Shown here: piece by piece, positions 31,560 to 39,945 of the stretch
Layout: each line of letters opens with the position of its first letter
Position numbering within the stretch: position 1 is the first letter of the stretch
NCBI GenBank assembly: GCA_910592005.1
Contig: CAJVPP010000219.1
Span: 1-39,945, forward strand
Direction of reading: 5' to 3'
Source: Funneliformis mosseae
Taxonomy: Eukaryota; Glomeromycota; Glomeromycetes; Glomerales; Glomeraceae
Length of the DNA stretch: 39,945 bases
Made by a program: the position numbers and the translations under genes
The notes under the pieces: model-generated
The model's input: only the letters and a program-made list of their open reading frames with translations
Database searches by the model: none
What the model was told of the DNA's origin: nothing

Positions 31560-32590
31560 GGTTGTAATAGGTCTAATCTATAATGATCTTATGATTTTTG
31601 TTGCTTTATTATAGTTTATTACATTATCCAATTCAATATCTTTAATAATATTTAAATTTACTTTAAAGCAGCAGCTGTTGGCCTTTTGTTTGAGTCAGAA
31701 TGCCAATAACTTTGCATTAAACTAATATAACCCTCAGGTGTATCTGTAATAATTGAAGGACATAAACTATCACATATTTTAATAATAAGTCCTGTATTAT
31801 GACTTTATCCTAAAATGGCTTTCTACCTGTTATTAACTTCCACATAATCATACTAAAGCTATAAATATCTATTCCTATAGTATAACTTTGTCCTAGAAAA
31901 ATCTCAGGAGTAATATAAGAAATTATTTCATAAATATTATCTTTATCTGTTAATTCAGTTGAAAACTTACTTATTCCTAAATCACTTATTACCACAGGAT
32001 GTTTACTAGTAGAATTACTGCAAAGTATATTATCACTATGTAAATCTCGATAAATAAAATTTTGATTATAAACATGATAAAGTCTTCCTATAATATTATT
32101 CAATTTTTCTAACTTTTTAATCCAATTAATATTTAAAAGATTTTGCGATTTAATGATATAAATCACCTAATTCATAATAATTCATAATATACATTAAATT
32201 TCTCATAACAGGATAAAGAATAATTTCATAATATTTATTTATATAAAAGGAACTATATAATCCACAGTTTAAATTCAAATTAAAATAAACTTTTAGCTGA
32301 AATTATAAAAAAAATTAAAATAAATGATTAACGTATTATATTATTATTAATAAAAATAAAATATTATCTCATTTAACTTCTTAAAAGATATATTTTTAGT
32401 ATTATTGAGTTTTTTGAGAGCAATAGTTATAGAACCTTTCCATTTAAAATGTAGTTTATCATGTTCAATTGGATTCTCAATCCAATTGGCTTTATAAATT
32501 TTGCTGAATCCTTCTTCAGCAATAAACTTAACATTTTCTAATTGATTATAAGAAATAAATTCCAATTCTACAATTTGATTTTTACAATTA
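31560..32590 (-). pseudogene. TKL-type protein kinase domain, frameshifted
   Basis: Minus strand: EFISYNQLENVKFIAEEGFSKIY (from 32565; N-lobe start, loop AEEGFSKIY), SITIALKKLNN (Lys), then an intron with acceptor TTTCAG at 32297-32299, GLYSSFYINKYYEI (helix C end), LMYIMNYYELGDL, FIYRDLHSDNIL (HRD-type, about 32035-32070), VVISDLGISKF (DLG), YITPEIFLGQSYTIGIDIYS (APE equivalent) and IMWKLITGRKPF. The C-lobe end YISLMQSYWHSDSNKRPTAA (about 31665-31725) is in another frame. Frameshifts fall near 32150-32165 and 31800, plus a stop after YH, so no full kinase is made. The layout fits the expanded TKL kinases of Glomeromycotina. It is preceded on the same strand by a tandem cysteine array that was probably its N-terminal region. 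Confidence 0.8.
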
Positions 32591-32639
32591 ATTTGTATTT
32601 CTCTAATAAAATATCAATAATTTAATTTTCACTTGAATT

Positions 32640-34348
32640 ATATATATTATTACAGACTTTACAAATCCATAAATCTTTTTTAGATAATTACTTCATTTAT
32701 CATATTTATTACATTTCTTATATACTTTAATACAATCTTGACAAATTTGTAAATATTTCGCATAAGGTTTTTCCCATTTATAATATTCATTACATTTATT
32801 ATAAAGTATAATACATTGATAACAAATCATTAAATTTTTTTCAGAAGGTTTTCTCCATTCATTACATTCATCATATTTACTATACATCAAAATACATTCC
32901 TAATAAATCTGTAATTTTTCTATAGAAGGTTTCTTCCATTTATGACACTTATCACATTTCTTATAAATTTTGCAAATTTGTTGATCATATTCAAATTTAC
33001 TTCAATTATGATAATCTTTAAATATTTGACAATATTGACAAATAATTTTCCATTCAAAACATACATTACATTTCTTATACAGTTTAATATATTCCTTACA
33101 AGTTTGTTTATTTTTTTTAGAAGGCATTTTCCATTCATAACTATTATTGCATTTTACATATTTTATACAAAGTTTGCAAATCTTTGGATTTTCTTTAGAA
33201 GGGATTTCCCATTCATCACATTCATCACATTTTATAATATATTATTGACAAATCTGTTGATTTTCTTTTGAATTTTTTCTCTGTTTATGACATTCAGCAT
33301 ATCTATTATATATTATTCTACATTTTTGACACGTTTGCTGAGTTTCTTCAGAAATTATTTCCTATTCATCACATTATGAAAAGTTAAAAACATTTCTTAC
33401 CCCCCAATAATTGTTTTTTTCTCATCAAATTTTATAATACAATTGTTGACAAATATGTTGATTTTCTTTAGAATATTTTCTCTGTTCATAACATTCAGTA
33501 TATATATTGTATATTTTTTACATTGTTGATATATTTGCTGATTTTCTTCAGAAGGAATTTTCCATTCATCACATTCATTACATTGTGTATACACTTTAAT
33601 ACATTAATGACACTTTTGTTGATCTTTTTCAGTAGATATTCTCCATTCTTTATGCTTTATACATTCTTCATACTTCAAAATATAATGTTGAAAAATTTGT
33701 AAATCCTTTTAGAAGGTTCACTTTTTTTGCATTTCTCACATTTCAAAATACAAAGTCTACAAATCTGTGGATTTCTTTTAGAAGGAACTTCCCATTCATC
33801 ACATTCAAAACATCATATATATACTTTAATAATTTCTCACACATTTGTTTATTTTCTTTAAAAGGTATTTTCCAATCTTTACATTCTTTGCATTTTTCAT
33901 TCTTCCCAATACAATGTTTACAAATTTGTGGATTTTCTATAAAAGGAATATTCAATTCATCACATTTATTGCATTTTTCATACTTCCAAATACAAATTTT
34001 GCAAACATGCGGATTTTCTTTAGAAGGTATTCTCCATTCATCACATTTCTCACATTATTTATATTTCCAAATACAAAGTTTACAAACCTGTGGCTTTTCT
34101 TTCGAAGGAATTTCCCAATAATCACATTCATCACATTTTACAATACAACGCTGGCAAATATGTCGATTACTTTCAGAATGTTTTCTCTGTTTGCGACATT
34201 TGGCACATCTATTGTATATCTTTTTACATTGTTGACAAATCTGTTGATTTTCTTCAGAAGGAATTTTCCATTCATAACATTCATCACATTTCTTATTTTC
34301 CATGGAAGGCACTTCCAATCGATTGCATTTATCGCATTCGTGATACAT
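32640..34348 (-). pseudogene. Tandem CxxC zinc-binding-like repeat array upstream of the kinase
   Basis: About twenty units of 24-28 residues follow each other on the minus strand from a possible ATG at 34346-34348. The consensus is C-x-E-C-x-E-W-x-I-P-S-x-E-N, then x-Q-I-C-x-x-C-I-x-x-Y-x-K: four cysteines as two CxxC pairs about 13-15 residues apart, as in small zinc ribbons. Well-kept units lie at about 34240-34290, 34070-34135, 33990-34060, 33530-33600, 33170-33230 and 32800-32880. Stops (for example between units near 34058), Cys-to-Tyr changes and frameshifts (near 33845, 33690, 33540, 33130) break the array. The kinase domain begins 75 bp downstream. If once intact it would be a cysteine-repeat receptor-like or scaffold part; zinc binding is inferred from spacing only. 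Confidence 0.7.
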
Positions 34349-34379
34349 TAACTTTTTTTTTTTTCTTTATTTAGATTTA

Positions 34380-34717
34380 TATTTTATCACTAAAACGCAT
34401 TAATTTCACGGTCTTAGAGTACTATTTATATCATGCATAAAAATTACAGAAATGGATTATGATAAAGAAAGACCAGTTGAAAATTCTTGAATAGAACGAA
34501 ATGAAAAAGTAAAAAAAAGGATTTACAGAATTCCAACAAGAATGTCACTAGAACATTTTTATATTCATTGTGTTTTTACGGATGATTTCCTAATAAGTGC
34601 GGAAATAATAAAAATGAAAAATAACTAGCCCGAAAGATTCGTACGTAAAACAAAATTGAGTAGCCGTTATAATTTACTGCGCCATTTACATTAAAAATTT
34701 CTAGATATATATATATA

Positions 34718-34750
<33 letters not shown>

Positions 34751-37435
34751 CTACAAAATTCTCAACTGATAAAATGCTGGAAACAATAATTGCATTTTTA
34801 CAAAGGCTTCAACCTCTTTGGATCAGAATAAACATCTTTCTGTGTTTCGTAGATGGCATTTTTGGTAGGCGTATAATTATGGGACTCATATTGTGAAGTG
34901 GTTCATTCACTTTTGAAGTTGAAAATTAGAAAATGCAATCAATTACTTTTTCACGAACAAATTCGAGAAAATTTTACTTCATGCACTTATGTTCAGAAAT
35001 ATCACGTTTGCTACCAGTTACAGTATTGAAAAAAGTAGAGAATCTAAAAGAATGTATCTTTTAAAGTTTTTTTTTTTTTTTTTGATAAGAAAAGGAATCT
35101 TAACAGCTGATTTTTTTTTAAAAAAAATCTTGACTGGGCTCTTATAATTTATAAACAAAACTCCGCTTGAATCTTTGCTTTTAATCTTTTATCTTTTGGC
35201 TCTATTATGGAAAATTAATGAAATATGTATAAGAGACTATTATTTTTCAGGTAAGATAAGTTCGGTAATGTTCGTTTCGTTGAATTTTTTTTGTTTTTTC
35301 TTTAGTTAATAATTATTGATGAAGACCAATTTTTACATTTGTCATTTATATTTGATACGCGGCCATGACCGGTTATAAACTAAGAATTCAATTAATAATC
35401 ATCTCGATAAAAATTTAAAAAAAAACGCGATAATATTACTAAATTTGAATGGTGATTTAATGGCATTTCTAGAAGACAAGTAAATTAAAACATTATTTAT
35501 ATAAAAAGTTATTAAAAATGCCTCGTAATATTGGAATATTTTGATTTTATTTTAAATTACAACATTTGATTATTAACCATTACAAAAAGTGGAATTATAA
35601 ATGTTGAATCACCCTAAATGGGGTATCATTAATTACATACCGTAAATATCAAATAGAAATATCAAATATATTATTTAGAAAATAATTTGGTTACTTTCTA
35701 TTTCATAAAATTTAATAAAAGAACTTTGATGAATTGTTTTTGAGAAGTTTTTATTATTCATAAAAAGTTAGAATTATTTATAAGAATTAACAATAATAGA
35801 TTAAATTCTAAATATATTTGACGTTAAAAGTTTCGTCATGATAAAGTAATAGTTGGTGGTATGAGTGGTAATTGGTGTAGTTGATCGTGGGTCATTCCTT
35901 GGATGGGAAATTTAATAATCAAAATAGATCCAGTTGATGGTCTCAATCCATTTGTATCCAATCCAATTGTGTACGCACCCATTTATAATTCGTCATTATT
36001 CAAACTTATCATTTAAATAAAACTTACTTAATATGGAAATTAGAACTTAAAGAGGCTTGGATATCTATGCAGTTAATCAATTTAATGAAAGAATGTGAGC
36101 TTAATAAGGACAGCTTTCTAATATTCTTACTAGATATGTTCGAAGAAGGCGTTAAATAATGCATTAGAAAATGTGAACCAATGCAATGCATTAAAAAGAG
36201 TAAGAAGATGTATATTGGATTATTTATGAATTTCGTTGAATTATAAATATATTTTTTGTTTTTTTTAATTATATTATGAAACAAACTGGACAATTTGGGA
36301 ATAACAACTTGAAAGTGATAATATATTATTCAAGCCTTATGAAAAATATCATACAAGTTTCGTACAATTTTGCTGAAATCGTACAGCTATTATACAGAAA
36401 TTTTTTAAAATTAAATTCGTTCTTTTGTATATGTTGATTTTATTATCTGTGATATTTACGAATACACACAATTTATAGAAATGGTATCAAGCTTGCAATA
36501 AATAAAAAATATTCCGGTGGATTATGTCTTCAAGTGTAGGATGTTAAGGTAGAAGTGTACTTATAAACATATAAACTAAAATCTGATTAATTATTTTTGA
36601 TCCCGACATCTATTGAACGTATTATCTGTGATATTGGATAATAAAGATGAATTATACCATAATTATTACCACTTCTTTTAGTATTTGCCACAATTTTCTT
36701 TCAATATTTAGTAGTTTAATTCAAAATGATAAATCTTTTGAATCCCCTAAAGATTTTAAATAATATTATAAATAAGAAATCTGATTTCACATGTGTTAAA
36801 TATTCATTCCGGCAGGATGTCGACATTTATGACCAAACTCAAACTTTGACTCACGTCGTAATTTGCTTCTGGAACCTAAATATCTACAGAAAAAGTCAAA
36901 TATAGGACACAAATAAAAATTCAATAACTTCATATCAAACAAACTATAATTATTTGTCAAAGTAACGATAAATGCTAAAAGAAAATGATGCGAACGTTTT
37001 TCTGTTCAAATAGTAAAATTCATTTAATCGCTTAAATTTCTTACGAAGATTTGTTATAAATTCTAATTAATATTGATAGTTTGGAATTTTGTTCTTTCAT
37101 TTAGTGAATTTGATATCAACCCTGAGACACTAAAAAAATAAAGTTTATTCAATTCTAGCAAATATTTAGGTAAGATGTCATAATAACAACTATTTAAATT
37201 GTGTTTAACCGTAGAATAATATACTTAAATCTAACCAAAATTTTTTTACAATGCTAGAGGAACGAGTATTCGGAATTTAGTCTAATTTTATTTTCCTTTT
37301 TAAATCAATTAATATTCTAAGTATTCCTATCGTGGTCATATTTTATTAACAGTTTTGTAGTAAAAATATCGATATCCCATCAAATAAATGTTTGCTAAAA
37401 ATGCATGCTCATAAGTACAATATTTTTCAATATTT
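34380..37435. other. AT-rich intergenic region, no gene supported
   Basis: Open frames are short and featureless, including an 89-codon one at 36024-36293 on the minus strand. T-run/A-run palindromes occur at 34718-34751 and 35110-35127, and a 18-T run at about 35065. Small patches of mixed composition near 34620-34690 and 35345-35390 show no motif I recognise. Confidence 0.4.
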
Positions 37436-37439
37436 TTCT

Positions 37440-37930
37440 ATAGAATTTTTTAAAACACACAAAAACAAAACGAGTTAACACAATCTGACTCGAATAAATC
37501 TGAGTTAGATTTTTATGAGTTGCGTTAACTCGAGATTCCTCAACACTATTATTTTTAATACTTCAGATCATGATTTTTGATCACGTTTTACATATAAGGT
37601 ATGGATTAAAACTCAATTTATATAATTACATACTAGAAGGTCATAATACTTAAGCAAATAATCGGTCATGGCAGAATGCGTAGCATACCGCAACATATGA
37701 TAAACTAACGCAGCATATTCATATAGAGTATCATGTTCTATGCAATTTTAGCTGTTACAGTATAAAACTATTTAATATTCTTAGACTAACTCGAATTACT
37801 CAAATCTATATAAATCGAGTCGAATTATAAATTTTAACTTGAGAGGTAAAAACTATAATTCGTGTTCGTGTCAAAAATTCTCTAGTTAACACAAGTTACA
37901 AGAGTTTGCTAATTTATATATTTTTAAAAT
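37440..37930. repeat. Cluster of CGAGTTAA-type repeat ends (decayed hAT-like MITEs)
   Basis: The inverse of 37523-37548 reads TAGTGTTGAGGAATCTCGAG then TTAACGC, like the end of the MITE at 31096. A second similar end lies at 37866-37895 (GTGTCAAAAATTCTCTAG, TTAACAC). ACTCGA and CGAGTTAA words recur at 37480, 37490, 37528, 37790 and 37815. I cannot pair ends or find target duplications, so these are probably eroded or truncated copies. Confidence 0.5.
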
Positions 37931-38128
37931 ATTTACTAAACGAATATTTTGTAAAATAAAATAAAATATAATTTATATAAAAATGTTTAAGTGATTACAA
38001 ATTGCTTTTTTGTTATAATAACTACTCTATATGGCAATGTTCGCTAAACAAAGTATTTTTATAAAACTAAAATGATAACTATTATTTCAGCATTATTAAC
38101 TAAAGATTAAATAATTATTTAAATAGAT
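37931..38128. other. AT-rich spacer downstream of the kinase gene
   Basis: It holds the 3' flank of the minus-strand kinase gene that stops at 38129. No separate feature is visible. Confidence 0.35.
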
Positions 38129-38886
38129 TTAATCTTCATCTGTTTGAAAAATAAAATTTAATAAATAAGAGTTTACTTGTATAAATATTTAATTTAAAGT
38201 ACTTACTTAAATCATCTTCTGTAATATTTAAAGTTTCTATTAAATTAAAATATATATTTAGTTAAGGTTAAATTTTTACATTTATAAATTTATTAATAAT
38301 TACCAATATTTTGACTATTTTCTATATTTTGAGTTAAAGCTTTATTTAATTTTTCTGTAAAATTAAGTAAACGGCTTGTATGATATGCTTGTGGATGATC
38401 TTTTATATCATTTAAATTATTATCTTGATTTTGTTTTAATATTTTATCTGCTTTATAAAAATCTATAATATCATCTTTTAATTCTGTATCAAAAATTTTA
38501 AATCGAATATTCTGAATCCAAGTATTAATAATTTCTTTAATTTCTAATGCAGTTGGCCTTTTTAATGAATAATTATCCCAACATTTTTCCATTAAATTTA
38601 TGTAATATTTAGGAGTATTTTTAATAATTTTAGGACGTTTACCTTTACAAATATCTAAACTAAGTTGAAAATCATGAGCTTCATAATTAAATGGAGTAAC
38701 TCCTGATATTAATTCCCACATAATCATAGAAAAACTATATATATCGCTAGCAAAAGTATAAGGTTGACCTCTTAAAACTTCAGGAGCTACAAATGGTAAA
38801 ACACCATAAATTTCATTTTTTTTAAATGTTTGATAATAATTTACAGGTTTACATAATCCTAAATCACTAATAGATAAAATCTTTCT
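38129..38886 (-). CDS. TKL-type protein kinase, C-terminal lobe (5' part cut off)
   Basis: An uninterrupted frame from about 38886 to 38304 reads ILSISDLGLCKPVNYYQ (DLG magnesium-binding Asp), GVLPFVAPEVLRGQPYT (activation segment and APE), SDIYSFSMIMWELISGVTPF, LSLDICKGKRPKI, INLMEKCWDNYSLKRPTA (subdomain XI Arg), then a Ser/Asn-rich tail. Rather than stopping at once, two 67-nt GT-AG introns (38237-38303, 38140-38206) can join a 30-nt exon (38207-38236) and a last exon (38129-38139), giving the ending ETLNITEDDLNED; this is inference. Family and residues are typical of Glomeromycotina TKL kinases. The N-lobe and the HRD catalytic loop are absent: upstream of position 38886 the sequence is repeat-derived. 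It could be a truncated gene, or an exon whose upstream exons lie beyond the window. Confidence 0.8.
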
Positions 38887-39945
38887 TCTGAAATTAAACT
38901 CCAGATAGAATCTGAATTTCAGACACGAGGTCATCAGAAATTGAGATATCTGAAATTGAACTTCAGATAAAAATCTGAATTTTATACAGATTAAGTATTT
39001 ATAAATTAAAATTAAAGTAATATGAAGGATCTATTATCTATATGTAAAGTACATAAGCAATTTATTTTAATTAATAAAATTTTTATGATTTTTAACTGTT
39101 TCTTTTATTTATTTTTTTTTTTTACTACTCTATTATAATAAAAAAAAATTAACATTCCTTTTCTTTATAGAAATATTTAAGTAATTTTATTTTAAAATTT
39201 GTCTCTCAGCATTAAAATAGAATAATTATACAGGTAATCATAAAGGAAGGAGTTCCTTTTCTATTTACGTTCTGCTGTTTTAAAAAGAATTATAAAGAAA
39301 AAAAAGTGAATGTTTTTAACATTTTATTCTATTAGAATGATTATTTTTTTTTTCAGGTTGGATCACTTCGGTCTGAAGTTAAAAAAAAACCTAAAATATA
39401 TGAAAACGAAAATGACGCAGCACCCGATGCGGTCGAAAACCTGCATAAAATAAAATAAAAAATAAAACTAAAAAGAAAAAAAATAAAAATGAACTTATTT
39501 ATTAGCCGAAAAATTGAATAAAAATAAAAAAAAAAAATAAATTAAAAAAAAAATTAAAATATAAAAAATGAAAATAAAAAAAAAAAAAATCGAAAAAAAA
39601 GAAAATGAAAACCTACATTAAGCAGCAGCCCGTATGTGCTCAAAAATCCTAAAAAAAAAAAAGAAAAAAGAAAAGAAAATAACCCATAAAGCAAAGAAAA
39701 AAAAAATATTGGAATTTAATGTTAAAAAATTTAATAAATGCCACGAAACTATATTATATAATTCAACTAAAAGCTAAAAGTCTGAAATATAAAATGTTTA
39801 AATTAACTGTATTTACGAAATTGTAAAAAAAAAAATTGGCATATTGTGATTTGGTTAAAATAGTGTTGTCTGAAGTTGGAATTCAGATAACAAAAAGGGT
39901 GTCTGAAATTGGAATTCCAATTTCAGTTAACTGAACTTGGAATCT
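38886..39945. mobile_element. Insertion-like sequence with TCTGAA...TTCAGA palindromes, runs off the window
   Basis: Kinase text ends abruptly and is replaced by a cluster of imperfect ~20-bp palindromes (TCTGAAATTRAACTYCAGAT, TCTGAATTTCAGA) at 38887-38990. Similar palindromes recur at 39866-39945 (CTGAAGTTGGAATTCAGATA, TCTGAAATTGGAATTCCAAT). Between them lie A-rich, coding-free DNA and two patches of higher GC (39355-39445, 39612-39650). The same motif at both sides suggests the two ends of one inserted element, but its far end is outside the window and no transposase is visible. Confidence 0.5.

Noticed and set aside
32640..34348. A CRISPR-like array from regular DNA repeats
   Set aside because: Units have no unique spacers, they code a cysteine module and the genome is eukaryotic. 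The 41-bp repeat at 8135 and the 9-bp repeat at 71 are likewise not CRISPR.
33845..34351. A 168-codon plus-strand open frame with repeated hydrophobic FIFFRR / FITFITF text, like a membrane protein
   Set aside because: It is the antisense of the tandem cysteine-repeat units; its periodicity and Phe/Thr/Ile content come from Glu/Lys/Cys-rich codons on the other strand, where the kinase also lies.
36024..36293. An 89-codon minus-strand frame
   Set aside because: No motif, low complexity, and no coding-like neighbours or splice partners; the same applies to 28585-28785.
1..39945. Mitochondrial origin because of the extreme AT content
   Set aside because: Nuclear features dominate: GT-AG introns, TKL and FHA kinases, LINE, Ty3, pogo, MULE and hAT elements, and no mitochondrial genes.

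Overview
The window looks like nuclear DNA of an early-diverging, very AT-rich fungus, most probably an arbuscular mycorrhizal species of the Rhizophagus type (Glomeromycotina). This is an inference from three things. Genes are broken by many short GT-AG introns of 55-111 nt. There are tyrosine-kinase-like (TKL) protein kinase genes with the SDLG and APE-LxGQxYT signatures typical of that lineage. The transposon set (LINE with RRM/zinc-knuckle ORF1, Ty3 chromovirus, pogo, MULE, hAT MITEs, an intron-bearing DDE transposon) also fits. No tRNA, rRNA, CRISPR or bacterial signal is convincing.

Left part, 1 to about 21.6 kb: a transposon graveyard. From left to right it holds a LINE relic (1-2.8 kb, minus strand); a complete but dead Ty3/Gypsy element with two LTRs (3489-15631, minus strand), split by a 723-bp solo-LTR-like insertion in the reverse transcriptase and a 2775-bp DDE transposon in gag; an inverted pair of diverged ~490-bp repeats (15.9-17.5 kb); a 227-bp fold-back hAT MITE with 8-bp target duplication; an internally deleted pogo element; and a fossil MULE transposase. 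Almost every inactivating change I can read is C to T or G to A (Gln and Arg codons to stop, Trp to stop, Gly to Glu, Asp to Asn, Cys to Tyr), often at CpA/TpG. This looks like repeat-induced point mutation or methylcytosine decay.

Middle part, 21.6-28.3 kb: the one clearly intact gene, a 13-exon FHA-domain serine/threonine kinase (21804-24015, + strand, 445 aa, Rad53/Chk2/Dun1-like architecture). It is followed by an unrecognised gene ruined by frameshifts, and by a second decayed coding region on the minus strand with a kinase-like glycine-rich loop. Decay here is by indels, unlike the left part.

Right part, 28.3-39.9 kb: mostly AT-rich intergenic DNA with a 171-bp hAT MITE, a decayed TKL kinase preceded by roughly twenty tandem cysteine (CxxC) repeats (31.6-34.35 kb, minus strand), and the C-terminal lobe of another TKL kinase (38.13-38.89 kb, minus strand). 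The upstream part of that kinase is cut off by foreign sequence rich in TCTGAA...TTCAGA palindromes that runs to the window end. All three kinase loci point to signalling. The remainder is shaped by transposition and mutational decay rather than by any operon-like organisation.
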